Assembly (NCBI RefSeq): GCF_019430945.1
Contig: NZ_JAHYCB010000005.1
Coordinates: forward strand, 1-64,000
Source of the DNA: Neorhizobium populisoli
Lineage (GTDB): Bacteria > Pseudomonadota > Alphaproteobacteria > Rhizobiales > Rhizobiaceae
DNA length: 64,000 nucleotides
Direction of reading: 5' to 3'
Shown: piece after piece, positions 7,621 to 17,537 of the stretch
Position numbering within the stretch: the stretch's first letter is position 1
How the letters are laid out: the number at the start of each line of letters is the position of its first letter
Position numbers and translations under genes: made by a program
The notes under the pieces: model-generated
Databases searched by the model: none
Told to the model about the DNA's origin: nothing
The model's input: only the letters and a program-made list of their open reading frames with translations

Positions 7621-9522
7621 ATGAAAAGCCGAGAAAACTGGGGCGCGCGGCTGCGCTATGAGTTCGACAAGAGCATGGCGGGCGGCGCGATCGCGCTGAT
7701 CGGCTGGCTGGCGCTGATCTCGCTGATCGTCATCATCCTGGCCGGCGCCTTTCTTGCCGTCACGGGCATTGCTCCGGAAAGCGGCGAACCGGTCGGCTTC
7801 GTGGAAGGTGCCTGGGAATCGCTGATGCGCACCATGGATGCCGGCACGATGGGCTCCGACATGGGCTGGAGCTTCCGCGGCGTCTCGCTGGTCGTCACGA
7901 TTGCCGGCATTTTCGTCTTCTCGGCCCTGATCGGCGTCATCAGCTCCGGCCTCGAGGAAAAGCTCGACGAGTTGCGCAAGGGCCGTTCTCTGGTGCTCGA
8001 AAAAGAGCATACGATCATCTTCAACTGGTCGCCGTCGGTATTCGACATCATCAACGAGTTGGTCATCGCCAACCAGAGCCGCCGCCATCCGCGTATCGTC
8101 ATCATGGCGAACAAGGACAAGGTGGAGATGGAAGACGAGATCGCCGCCAAGGTGGTCGATCGCAAGAATTCCAAGATCATCTGCCGCAGCGGCGATCCGA
8201 CCGATCTCTACGATCTGGCCATCGTCAATCCGCAGACATCCCGCTCGATCATCGTATTGTCCCCGGATGGCACCGACGCCGACAGCCAGGTCATCAAGAC
8301 CGTGCTCGCCCTCGTCAACGACCCGAACCGCCGTCCGGAAAAATACATGATCGCCGCCGAAATCCGCGACGGCAACAATGCCGATGTGGCACGTATCGTC
8401 GGCGGCGGAGAAATGCAGTTGGTGCTCGCCGACGATCTGATCGCCCGCATCGTCGTGCATACCAGCCGTCAGGCCGGCTTGAGCGCCGTCTATTCAGAGC
8501 TTTTGGATTTCGACGGCTGCGAAATCTATACGATCGCTCAGCCCGATATCGTCGGCAAATCCTTCGGCAATGCCGTGCTTGCCTATGACAGCAGCACGCT
8601 GATCGGCCTGCGTGACAAGGACGGTGCGATCCATCTCAATCCCGATCCGAACCAGGTTATCGTCGCCGGCGATCAGGCCGTCATCATCGCCGAAGACGAT
8701 GGCGCGATCAAAACCTGGTCCGGCGATATGGGGATCGACAAGACGCTTATCCGTCCGATCTCCAAGCGGCCCAAGACGTCGGAAAAGACGCTGATCCTCG
8801 GCTGGAACCGCCGCGGCCCGATCATCGCCACCGAGCTTGCCCGCTATGTCGCGCCTGGATCGCGCCTGACGATCGCCGCCGAGACACCGGAATTTACCGA
8901 GGAGGTCGCAGCCCTTCGCCTCGATCCGGCGACCTTGTCGGTGGAGGCCAAGGTGCTCGATACCAGCAGCCGTCCCGCGCTGGACGCGCTGGACATCCCC
9001 TCCTACGATCACGTGCTGGTTCTGGGTTATAGCGATCACATGGCGGCACAATCGGCCGACACGCGTACGCTGATCACGCTGCTGCAATTGCGCAAGATCG
9101 GTGAAACCGCCGGCAAGCATGTCAGCGTCGTCAGCGAGATGATTGACGTCAGAAACCGCGAACTGGCGGAAGTGACACGCGCCGAGGACTTCGTCGTCAG
9201 CAACAAGCTCGTCAGCTTGATGCTTGCCCAGGCCTCCGAGAACGAATCCATGGCGGCCATCTTCGACGAACTGCTCGACGAGGCAGGTTCGGAAATCTAC
9301 ATGCGGCCGATGAGCGACTATGTAGACATTTCCAAGCCGCTCAACTTCTTCACCGTCGGACTGGCCGCGCTGCGGCGCGGCGAAGTGGCGCTCGGCTACC
9401 GCCGTCAGCGCGCCGGCGATACCGACCAGCGCAATCTCGGCGGCGTCGTCGTCAATCCCAACCGCTCCGAGGCGATCAGCTACGTGGAAGGTGACATGGT
9501 CATCGTTCTCGCTCAGGACTGA
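7621..9522 (+). CDS. CASTOR/POLLUX-related ion channel protein
   Basis: The 633-residue protein begins MKSRENWGARLRYEFDKSM, followed by a membrane helix (residues about 20-50), a pore-like segment (AWESLMRTMDAGTMG) and a second helix (about 85-105). Two large cytoplasmic regulatory regions follow with RCK/TrkA-N-like nucleotide folds (HTIIFNWSPSVFDIINEL; LILGWNRRGPIIATEL). This is the layout of the bacterial relatives of plant CASTOR/POLLUX (DMI1) channels. The frame is open upstream to 7444, but that part has no family similarity, so the ATG at 7621 is preferred, although its ribosome site is weak. Ion selectivity cannot be told. A terminator follows. Confidence 0.85.
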   Translation: MKSRENWGARLRYEFDKSMAGGAIALIGWLALISLIVIILAGAFLAVTGIAPESGEPVGFVEGAWESLMRTMDAGTMGSDMGWSFRGVSLVVTIAGIFVFSALIGVISSGLEEKLDELRKGRSLVLEKEHTIIFNWSPSVFDIINELVIANQSRRHPRIVIMANKDKVEMEDEIAAKVVDRKNSKIICRSGDPTDLYDLAIVNPQTSRSIIVLSPDGTDADSQVIKTVLALVNDPNRRPEKYMIAAEIRDGNNADVARIVGGGEMQLVLADDLIARIVVHTSRQAGLSAVYSELLDFDGCEIYTIAQPDIVGKSFGNAVLAYDSSTLIGLRDKDGAIHLNPDPNQVIVAGDQAVIIAEDDGAIKTWSGDMGIDKTLIRPISKRPKTSEKTLILGWNRRGPIIATELARYVAPGSRLTIAAETPEFTEEVAALRLDPATLSVEAKVLDTSSRPALDALDIPSYDHVLVLGYSDHMAAQSADTRTLITLLQLRKIGETAGKHVSVVSEMIDVRNRELAEVTRAEDFVVSNKLVSLMLAQASENESMAAIFDELLDEAGSEIYMRPMSDYVDISKPLNFFTVGLAALRRGEVALGYRRQRAGDTDQRNLGGVVVNPNRSEAISYVEGDMVIVLAQD

Positions 9523-9548
9523 GACCGCTCACACCCGCAGACACTAAA

Positions 9549-9576
9549 AAGCCTGCCGTCGCAAAACGGCAGGCTT
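9549..9576 (+). terminator. Rho-independent terminator after the channel gene
   Basis: AAGCCTGCCGT and ACGGCAGGCTT form an 11-bp perfect stem over the loop CGCAAA, followed by TTCTGTTTT. A-rich sequence on the other side (ACTAAAAA) means it may also serve the convergent aminotransferase gene. Confidence 0.85.
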
Positions 9577-9602
9577 TTCTGTTTTCAGGTTCAGGAGACG
9601 GA

Positions 9603-10832
9603 TCAGGCTGCGACGGGGATCGCATTGGCGATCAGGCGGCCGAGCCGTTTGATGCCTTCCTCGATCATCACCTCGTTGGCGCAGGAGAAGCTCATGCGCA
9701 GCGTATTGGCATTGCTGCCATCGGCAAAGAACGCCTTGCCCGGCACGAAAGCCACCTTCTCCGTCGCGATCGATTTCGCCAGAAGCTCGGCGCCGTCCAT
9801 GCCCTCCGGCAGCGTCACCCAGACGAACATGCCGCCTTCCGGTTTCGTCCAGCTGGTGTTCTTCGGCATGTATTTGTCCATCGCCGCCAGCATCGCATCG
9901 CGGCGCTTGCTGTAGACGGAGCGGATCTTGGCGACCTGCGCATCGAAACCTCGCACCGCGACATGTTCGATGGCGATCTGGTTGATCGTCGAGGAATGCA
10001 GGTCAGCCGCCTGTTTCATCAGCACCAGCTTACGGATGACCGGCATGGCGGCAATGACGAAACCAACGCGCAAGCCCGGCGCCAACGTCTTGGAGAAGCT
10101 GCCGCTGTAGATGGTGCGGGTTTTCTCGATGTCGCCGCCATTGCGGGCGATGTCGAGCGCCATGATCGGAGCCACCGCTTCGCCGTCGTAACGCAGGTGC
10201 TGATACGCGGCATCTTCGAGGATGGCGATATCCAGTTCGGCCGCCAGCGCCAGCAGCTTCTCGCGGCCGGCCAGATCAACCGTCTCGCCGGTCGGGTTGG
10301 AGAAGTCCGATGAGAGATAGGCGAACTTGACGTTGCCGCCGGCCTTGGCGGCCGTCTCGCGATAAGCTTCCGGCGTGCGGTTGCCGTTGACCGACAGCTG
10401 GTCATAACTCGGCTCATAGGCATTGAAGGCCGAAAGAGCGCCGAGATAGGTCGGCCAGGTGACGAGCGCGGTATCCTTCGGCGACAGGAAGAGCTTGCCC
10501 AGATAATCAAGCGCTTGCTGCGAGCCGGAGGTGATGAAGACGTGGTCAGCCGTGCAATCGATGCCGACCTTCGCCACTTCCCCAACGATCCACTCGCGCA
10601 GCGGCTTGTAGCCCTCGCTGACCGAATACTGCAGGGCCGCATTCACCTGAGGACCGGAAAAGATATCCGAATAGGCTTCCTTGAAGGCCACGTCCGGAAA
10701 CAGCGCCGGATCCGGAATGCCGCCGGCAAACGAGATGATGTCGGGCTGATCCAGGAGCTTCAGAAGCTCGCGGATTTCGGAGGCGCGCATGCGGGTAGAG
10801 CGCGTCGCGAAGATCTGTTCCCAATTGAGCAC
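9603..10832 (-). CDS. PLP-dependent aminotransferase (class I, LysN/2-aminoadipate type)
   Basis: The 409-residue fold-type I enzyme transfers amino groups using pyridoxal phosphate. It opens FATRSTRMRASEIRELLKLL and FAGGIPDPALFP, the start typical of the MocR-like aminotransferases without an attached DNA-binding domain. Cofactor features are GSQQALD, DFSNPTGE, the strand AILEDAAYQHLRYDG and the Schiff-base Lys in SGSFSKTLAPGLRVG. The GTG start lies 8 bases after AGAGG. Substrate is not determined; 2-aminoadipate, aromatic or branched-chain amino acids are known in the group. An inverted repeat (10888-10906) lies in its promoter region. Confidence 0.9.
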   Translation of the reverse strand: MLNWEQIFATRSTRMRASEIRELLKLLDQPDIISFAGGIPDPALFPDVAFKEAYSDIFSGPQVNAALQYSVSEGYKPLREWIVGEVAKVGIDCTADHVFITSGSQQALDYLGKLFLSPKDTALVTWPTYLGALSAFNAYEPSYDQLSVNGNRTPEAYRETAAKAGGNVKFAYLSSDFSNPTGETVDLAGREKLLALAAELDIAILEDAAYQHLRYDGEAVAPIMALDIARNGGDIEKTRTIYSGSFSKTLAPGLRVGFVIAAMPVIRKLVLMKQAADLHSSTINQIAIEHVAVRGFDAQVAKIRSVYSKRRDAMLAAMDKYMPKNTSWTKPEGGMFVWVTLPEGMDGAELLAKSIATEKVAFVPGKAFFADGSNANTLRMSFSCANEVMIEEGIKRLGRLIANAIPVAA

Positions 10833-10887
10833 GGAATGTTTCCTCTTATTTCAATTTTGTATGGGTGATCTTTACAGAAAGAACGAC

Positions 10888-10906
10888 AGGTCAGCAATAC
10901 TGACCT
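10888..10906. promoter_or_regulatory. Operator-like inverted repeat upstream of the aminotransferase gene
   Basis: AGGTCAG-N5-CTGACCT is a perfect 7-bp inverted repeat with a 5-base spacer, 56 bases upstream of the GTG start. The size fits a dimeric GntR, LysR or Lrp-type regulator. No regulator gene is adjacent. Confidence 0.5.
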
Positions 10907-11785
10907 ATTGGCCTGCGACACATTTTTCGATCACGTTTTGCATCATATCGCTGCGGCGATGCGAAGGAAATCGCTGGACCGCGCGGCTCGAGAGATTGAC
11001 CAGGAGACTGGGGACCAATCGGCGGCTCTCGCATAAATCGGAAAAAGACTTGAAGAAAGAATTCCGAGTTTCTGAATGCAATTAAGAATTCATATCAAAA
11101 CCTGGAAACTCACTTAAACAAAAAATTCTTGATGTATGCGAATTATCTGAGAACAAATGAGAATCTTTTCTTATGCAAAAACGGATAATGATTTTTCAGA
11201 TTTGCAGATTGTAGTTAGAATTTGCCACCACTATCTGATCTGTTGTCGAAGCGAAAGCCGATGATGCGAAACAGTTCTTAAGGCCGAGAGCCGGGGCTGA
11301 TCGCATAACGGATCAAGCGGTTTAGGAAAGTCTTAGAAAGCTCTCCGCCCGCACTTTTGCAATCGACCTGCGCGGGACGGTGTGACCGGCCAGCGCAGTG
11401 AACGCGAACCAGTAGGCGGCAGGAGCCCGTATTAAGATGAGACCCGATTTCAACAAGCCGGAACAGGCAGACGTCCCGCGCCATGCGGCGCCCCGTCTTC
11501 GCTTGTCCGCCGATATCGGGACTGACGGGTGCCCAAAATCATCACCGCCTCGGTATGTCGGGCTGGGCTGGCAGCTCTGGCAGCGACGACTGCGGCCCCA
11601 ATAGCGGGCCTGCCGTCTTCGGCGCGGCGAACGATCAGTATCGCCATCCCTTTCAGCATTTCCATCAGGACATCTGATTGATCCCGATCGGGCCGAGTTT
11701 CGGTCCGCCGAGGGAAACCTGTGCCCGGCGTTCGGCGGCAGAGCCGCAAACACCGCGACAGACTGATCACGCCTGGAAAACGGCA
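10907..11785. other. Long gap without a credible gene
   Basis: No reading frame here shows family similarity or a good start. The part from about 11040 to 11260 is strikingly A+T-rich compared with its surroundings, and the part from 11280 to 11780 returns to normal G+C with short overlapping frames on both strands that look like chance. One minus-strand frame (about 11450-11720) has a plausible composition but nothing recognisable. The gap probably holds the RTX gene promoter and leader, and perhaps a decayed gene. Confidence 0.5.
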
Positions 11786-11805
11786 CACGCATCGGGGGAT
11801 GCGTG
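11786..11805 (+). promoter_or_regulatory. Hairpin in the RTX gene leader
   Basis: CACGCATC-GGGG-GATGCGTG is a perfect 8-bp stem with a four-base loop, ending 34 bases before the start codon and 23 before the AGGTG ribosome site. It could stabilise the mRNA or act in control of translation. Confidence 0.45.
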
Positions 11806-11839
11806 GCCTTCTTCTCAACTCAAAAAATAGGTGAAAATC

Positions 11840-14800
11840 ATGGCTATCCGCAACGGAACAGCTGCATCAGAAACGATCAACGGGGACAACACCGCGGACA
11901 CTGTCTATGCCGCAGGCGGCAACGACAAGGTCTACGGCAAATTCGGCAGCGATACCCTCAATGGTGATATCGGAAACGACCTGCTCGACGGCGGTTTCCA
12001 GGACGATATGATCGACGGTGGAGATGGTAGCGATACGCTCTATGGCCGCTCGGGTGATGACATGTTGACCGGTGGAGCCGGTGCAGACACGCTGTACGGC
12101 GAACTCGGCGAAGACAATTTCTCCGACTGGATGTCCACCAACTGGACAGGCGACAAGATCGATGGCGGCATCGGCCGCGACACGGCCACGATCAACCTGA
12201 TGATGAACACGACAGGCGTCAACTTCACCGCCGCCGACCCGACCAGGAGCACGTCCTTCTTCGGCGCCACGATCACCGGCGTCGAGCAGTTCAACATTAC
12301 CGGTTCCATGACTGCGGCCGACAACCTGACCGGCGGTCGCTGGAACGATACGTTCAACGGTTTCGGAGGCGATGACCGCCTGAACGGCAACGGCGGCAAC
12401 GACACTCTCGTCGGCGGCGACGGCAAGGACACCCTGTCCGGCGGACAGGGCAACGACTTCCTGATGGGCGATGCGGGCGACGATCAGTTGATCGGCAGCT
12501 ACGGCACCGACTTCCTGATGGGCGGCACCGGCAACGACAAGCTCGACGGCGGTAATGGCATCGACATCCTGGATGGCGGTGACGGCAACGATACCCTGCT
12601 GGGTGGCAATGGCATTGACATCCTGTCTGGTGGTGCAGGCAACGACACCATCGATGGCGGTGCTGACAACGATATGATCGAAGCCGGCGCAGGCCTCGAT
12701 AAAGTCATTGCCGGCAGCGGCAACGATACCGTCAGCATGACCATCAACCAGGGCAAGGATACCGTCGATGGCGGTACGGGTACCGACCGTATCGAAATCG
12801 AAAACCTGTCCGGCACCTTTACCGCCAAGGCGTCCAACCTCGTCAATACTCTCTCCGACGGCACGACGATCGTCAACATCGAGGAATATACGTTGCACGG
12901 CTCGGCCGGAGCCGACAAGTTCACCACACTTGGCGGCACCGATTACCTTTACGGCGAAGGCGGTAACGACACCCTCAAGGCCGGTGCAGGTAACGACTAT
13001 GTCTATGGTGGTATCGGCAACGATGCGATCTATGGTGAAGACGGCAACGACTATCTCGATGCCGGCAAGGGCAAGGATTTCATTTCGGGCGGTGCAGGTA
13101 CCGATACCGCGGTGATAGACGCCTCCGATGCGGGCAACACCTCCCTCACCTTCAGCATCACCGGCAACAAGGGCACCCTGTCCAACGGTACGACCGCGAC
13201 CGACGTCGAGATCTACAAGATCACCACGGCGAGCGGCAACGATATCCTGAAGGCCGGCACGGCCCAGCAGGTCGTCTTCAACACCGGCAAGGGCAATGAC
13301 CAGCTCTTCGGCGGCAACGGCAGTGACGAGCTCAATGCCGGCGACGGCAATGACAGGATCGACGGTGGCGCCGGCAACGACTCCATCAGCGATACCGGCG
13401 GCAACAACACGATCACGGCCGGCGACGGCAATGATACGGTGAGCGTCGACGTGCTGACGGCCTCCACCGGCGGCGACAGGACGACGGTCGACCTCGGCAC
13501 CGGCAATGACAGGGTCGAGTTCAACGACGGTATCGGCTCGACGGCCGGCATCTTCACCGCCAACGGCGGCACGGGCACCGACCATGCCGTGGTCGACCGC
13601 TCCAAGTCGACGGCCAACCTGACCTTCACCCTCGGCACCCATGCCGTCCTGGCAAACGGTAACGTCACCCTCGACAATTTCGAGAGCGTCACCATCAAGG
13701 GCGGCTCCGGCAAGGACGTCTTCAAGGGCGGCAATCTCAACGACACGTTCATGGGCAATGCCGGTGACGACGACCTCCAGGGGCTTGGCGGCAACGACCT
13801 GCTCTATGGCGGCCTCGGCAAGGACAAGCTGACCGGCGGCGACGGCAATGACAGCATCTGGGCCAATAACGGCACCGACGACAAGGCTGCCGATACGCTC
13901 TCCGGCGGTAACGGCAACGACAATCTCTACATCAACAATGGTGATGCGGCGTCCGGCGGAACCGGGACCGACTCGCTCTATCTCGATCTCTCCACCGTCA
14001 CTACCGGTGTGACGTTCAACTTCAGCACCGGCTTGGTGAAGGTCAACAGCACCACGTCGTTCACGGAAATGGAGCGACTGGACTTCAAGGGCACCACCTC
14101 GAACGACACGGTCAAGGGCGGCACGTTGAACGATGTGCTGCGCGGCGGAGCGGGCAATGACGTCCTGGACGGCAATTCCGGTGACGATATCCTCCACGAT
14201 GGCCGGGGCAACGATACGCTGAAGGGCGGCGACGGCAACGACACGCTGGTTCGGGAAGATTTTACCGGAACCGACAGGTTCGACGGCGGCAGCGGCACCG
14301 ACACGCTCACCTTCGCCGATGGCGGGGATAGCTCGGTAAAGCTCGACCTGCTCAACAACGCCCTGAACGACGGCATGGCGCTCGGCCTGACCGTCACCTC
14401 CGTCGAGAAGGTCATCGGCTCGGACCGGGACGACGAGATTGCCGGCGCCAATGTGGCGGAACAGATCTTCGGCGGTGACGGCGGCGACGACCTCAACGGC
14501 CGTGGCGGGGATGACAAGCTGTTCGGTGGCCTCGGCGCCGACAAGCTGACGGGCGGCACCGGCAAGGACACGTTCGTGTTCGACGACTACTCGTCTGCCG
14601 GCGACTTCGTCACCGACTTCAAGCGTGGCGAGGACAAGATCGCCATTGATCTTTCCGAGTTCGGTCTTGCGTCGAACTACAAGCTCCTTCTCGTCCAGGG
14701 AGCGGATCCGGTCGCCACGACCACCGGCGCGACCTTCTTCTACGAGACGGACACGAACCGCCTCTGGTACGATGCCGACGGCAATGGTGGCGATGAGGAA

Positions 14801-14866
14801 ATGCACCTCGTTGCAACCTTCGACAAGGTCGCGTCGATCAGCACCAGCGACTTCCTGTTCGTCTGA
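11840..14866 (+). CDS. Large RTX (hemolysin-type) calcium-binding repeat protein
   Basis: The 1008-residue acidic, Cys-free protein consists of many glycine-rich nonapeptide repeats (GGxGxDxLx) that fold into Ca2+-binding beta rolls. The repeats come in blocks separated by six related beta-rich modules of about 50 residues. The C-terminus (GGTGKDTFVFDDYSSAGDFVTDF, DKIAIDLSEFG) has the ending of proteins secreted by type I systems, so export to the cell surface or medium is expected, possibly through a PrsDE-like exporter encoded elsewhere. There is no protease, lipase or adhesin domain. Start: the ATG at 11840 has AGGTG 6 bases before it; the GTG at 11831 is part of that site. No secretion genes lie nearby. 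Confidence 0.92.
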   Translation: MAIRNGTAASETINGDNTADTVYAAGGNDKVYGKFGSDTLNGDIGNDLLDGGFQDDMIDGGDGSDTLYGRSGDDMLTGGAGADTLYGELGEDNFSDWMSTNWTGDKIDGGIGRDTATINLMMNTTGVNFTAADPTRSTSFFGATITGVEQFNITGSMTAADNLTGGRWNDTFNGFGGDDRLNGNGGNDTLVGGDGKDTLSGGQGNDFLMGDAGDDQLIGSYGTDFLMGGTGNDKLDGGNGIDILDGGDGNDTLLGGNGIDILSGGAGNDTIDGGADNDMIEAGAGLDKVIAGSGNDTVSMTINQGKDTVDGGTGTDRIEIENLSGTFTAKASNLVNTLSDGTTIVNIEEYTLHGSAGADKFTTLGGTDYLYGEGGNDTLKAGAGNDYVYGGIGNDAIYGEDGNDYLDAGKGKDFISGGAGTDTAVIDASDAGNTSLTFSITGNKGTLSNGTTATDVEIYKITTASGNDILKAGTAQQVVFNTGKGNDQLFGGNGSDELNAGDGNDRIDGGAGNDSISDTGGNNTITAGDGNDTVSVDVLTASTGGDRTTVDLGTGNDRVEFNDGIGSTAGIFTANGGTGTDHAVVDRSKSTANLTFTLGTHAVLANGNVTLDNFESVTIKGGSGKDVFKGGNLNDTFMGNAGDDDLQGLGGNDLLYGGLGKDKLTGGDGNDSIWANNGTDDKAADTLSGGNGNDNLYINNGDAASGGTGTDSLYLDLSTVTTGVTFNFSTGLVKVNSTTSFTEMERLDFKGTTSNDTVKGGTLNDVLRGGAGNDVLDGNSGDDILHDGRGNDTLKGGDGNDTLVREDFTGTDRFDGGSGTDTLTFADGGDSSVKLDLLNNALNDGMALGLTVTSVEKVIGSDRDDEIAGANVAEQIFGGDGGDDLNGRGGDDKLFGGLGADKLTGGTGKDTFVFDDYSSAGDFVTDFKRGEDKIAIDLSEFGLASNYKLLLVQGADPVATTTGATFFYETDTNRLWYDADGNGGDEEMHLVATFDKVASISTSDFLFV

Positions 14867-14875
14867 TAACGATCC

Positions 14876-14946
14876 GGTCCCGGCCTTTACGGCCGGGACC
14901 GTCCCGAAACGAAGAAGCCGGAGAGGTCACCCTCTCCGGCTTCTTC
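14876..14946 (+). terminator. Tandem hairpins after the RTX gene
   Basis: Two strong hairpins stand in a row: a 10-bp stem (14876-14885 with 14891-14900, loop TTTAC) and a perfect 16-bp stem (14911-14926 with 14931-14946, loop TCAC). A T-run is missing after both, but their strength and place directly behind the stop codon favour transcription termination. Confidence 0.65.
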
Positions 14947-15067
14947 GCGTAAAATCTTCATAGTTGTCTTTGATAAAATATCGACCCAGGAAAGCACTAT
15001 TCGTAGAAACAGATAATTGGAATATATTGCGCTCAATGTGTCTCGGACATGCAAACACAGGTTAAAA

Positions 15068-15622
15068 ATGACGTCTAGAGTCCAAAACTTAAATGCCCAA
15101 TTGTGCAAACATTCTTACAGTGAAGCGGTCATAGCCATCGCCAGACTCGCTTCATATGCAACCTCCCGAAGCCTAAAACACTTGGGCTTTGGCGATTACT
15201 TCTGGCTAGCAGAAGAGCTCTGCAAAAAAGATCTTATTCTCTTGTCGATCTCCATTAGGCGCCTTGCAGAGATGACAAAAAGCAGTTCGAATCTCAAGAA
15301 GCTAAGACTAAAGGCCGTTTTAACTGACAGCGACAAAAAACGCGAAATTACCCAAGAAAATTGCTGGAATATTGTTGGAAATATAATTCACGGAGTAGAG
15401 ATAGACGTCTTCAAAGACATTGGTAAATTTGCTGCAAAAGACATATTTGAAGTAATGGAAAATAAAGAGGAAATTGACGCCGCCTTGTCCGTCAAATCGG
15501 ACACATTTCATCAAAAGACATTTGCGCTGATTGATCTGCTAAGGTGTCTGAACACATATTTGGACGATGCAGACGACATTCTAGCCGAAAACAAGATTTT
15601 CGTTGGATCTTTATACGAATAA
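15068..15622 (+). CDS. Orphan A+T-rich protein of unknown function
   Basis: I do not recognise this 184-residue protein. It is mostly helical and charged, with no signal peptide or membrane segment; features include SYSEAVIAIARLASYATSRS near the start and a C-terminal LRCLNTYLDDADDILAENK. The gene is visibly A+T-rich with many AAA, ATT and AGA codons, unlike both neighbours, which points to horizontal transfer. An ATG at 15068 has CAGG about 7 bases upstream; a TTG at 15017 would add 17 residues. It stands alone between the RTX terminators and ilvC. Confidence 0.65.
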   Translation: MTSRVQNLNAQLCKHSYSEAVIAIARLASYATSRSLKHLGFGDYFWLAEELCKKDLILLSISIRRLAEMTKSSSNLKKLRLKAVLTDSDKKREITQENCWNIVGNIIHGVEIDVFKDIGKFAAKDIFEVMENKEEIDAALSVKSDTFHQKTFALIDLLRCLNTYLDDADDILAENKIFVGSLYE

Positions 15623-15645
15623 GGCCGGAGCTTTCGCGCCGGCCT
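15622..15645. terminator. Bidirectional terminator between the orphan gene and ilvC
   Basis: AGGCCGG and CCGGCCT pair over a 10-base loop immediately after the orphan gene's stop codon. The minus-strand side has ATTTTCTTT before the stem rather than after it, so termination in that direction is less sure. Confidence 0.5.
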
Positions 15646-15666
15646 CAAAGAAAATGTAAAGGAAGC

Positions 15667-16722
<1,056 letters not shown>

Positions 16723-17382
16723 TTACCGTCCAGCGGAGACGCGAGGCGCGTCCGCCGATTGCTTCTGCGTGCCGTGCAGGGTCAGGAAGGCATCGACCGC
16801 CCTCTCCGCCTGGCGCGCATTGTCCCTGAGGCCCGGTTCACCGAGCAGCATGCGCACATGCAGGTCGGAAACGATCAGGCCGTAAAGCGTATGATAGGCG
16901 GCGTCCGCGTTTTCAAAGCGCAGCAGCCCTGCCCGTTTTCCCTGGTCGATCAGCGCCATGGCGCGGCGATCGATCTGCCGGCGGCCATGTTCGAGCAGGA
17001 GCTTGCCGAGCTTGCTGCCGCCCGGACCGGATTGCCCGATCGACAGCCGGTTCAGCGCCAGCGAAACATCGCCGGCCAGCACTTCCAGAAGATCGCGGGC
17101 AAACAGTTCTAGGTGTTCGCGCAGCAGGTCGGCCGTCAGCCGTTCGCCGGAGCGCTCATGGGTGCGCACCTTGGCCGCCTGATGGGCGATCATCGCCGAG
17201 AGAAGCCCCTCGCGATCGCCAAACCACTTGTAGAGGCTCTCCTTCGAGCAGTTGGCGGCGCGCGCCAGGCCGGAGGTCGTCAGCGCCTTTTCCCCGCCTT
17301 CCACGAGAAGCCGGAGCGCCTGCTCCAGAACGGCGTTCTGGCGGGGCGTAAACTCGGGCATGTCGTTGGCGTCGGGTCTCAC
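16723..17382 (-). CDS. TetR/AcrR family transcriptional regulator
   Basis: The 219-residue protein has a TetR N-terminal DNA-binding domain: ALRLLVEGGEKALTTSGLA, then the recognition helix region NCSKESLYKWFGDREGLL at about residues 47-65. The rest is a helical ligand-binding/dimer domain with no recognisable ligand. The frame begins at a GTG (17382) and a second candidate, ATG at 17361, would start MPEFTPRQ; neither has a good ribosome site. A perfect 16-bp palindrome 30 bases upstream is a likely autoregulatory operator. Confidence 0.88.
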   Translation of the reverse strand: MRPDANDMPEFTPRQNAVLEQALRLLVEGGEKALTTSGLARAANCSKESLYKWFGDREGLLSAMIAHQAAKVRTHERSGERLTADLLREHLELFARDLLEVLAGDVSLALNRLSIGQSGPGGSKLGKLLLEHGRRQIDRRAMALIDQGKRAGLLRFENADAAYHTLYGLIVSDLHVRMLLGEPGLRDNARQAERAVDAFLTLHGTQKQSADAPRVSAGR

Positions 17383-17411
17383 TGTCCTGGCTCTCGTTGG
17401 TCAGATTCTTG

Positions 17412-17427
17412 CGTACCGTACGGTACG
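17412..17427. promoter_or_regulatory. Probable TetR operator
   Basis: CGTACCGTACGGTACG is a perfect 16-bp palindrome lying 30 bases upstream of the TetR gene start, in the divergent region with the DUF4087 gene. Size and symmetry match operators of TetR proteins, which often repress themselves. Confidence 0.7.
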
Positions 17428-17537
17428 GTTCCGTTCGTATAAACGATCCGTCCGCAGCGTCAAGCCTGTTTTCGAGCCATGACCCTGTTGTGGAAAAAGG
17501 TTATGCTTGAACCCAGATGATTTGGGGGAATCGAACC

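Noticed and set aside
11450..11818. A minus-strand frame in the gap before the RTX gene
   Set aside because: No ribosome site, no recognisable domain and no distinction from chance frames in G+C-rich DNA.
12340..14580. Tandem DNA repeats that might be a CRISPR array or satellite
   Set aside because: The repeats are degenerate, in frame with a long gene and encode Ca2+-binding nonapeptides, so they are protein repeats.
11867..14806. A 979-residue minus-strand frame opposite the RTX gene
   Set aside because: The repeat DNA keeps the opposite frame open; the predicted protein is a low-complexity Val/Ala/Asp string with no motif.
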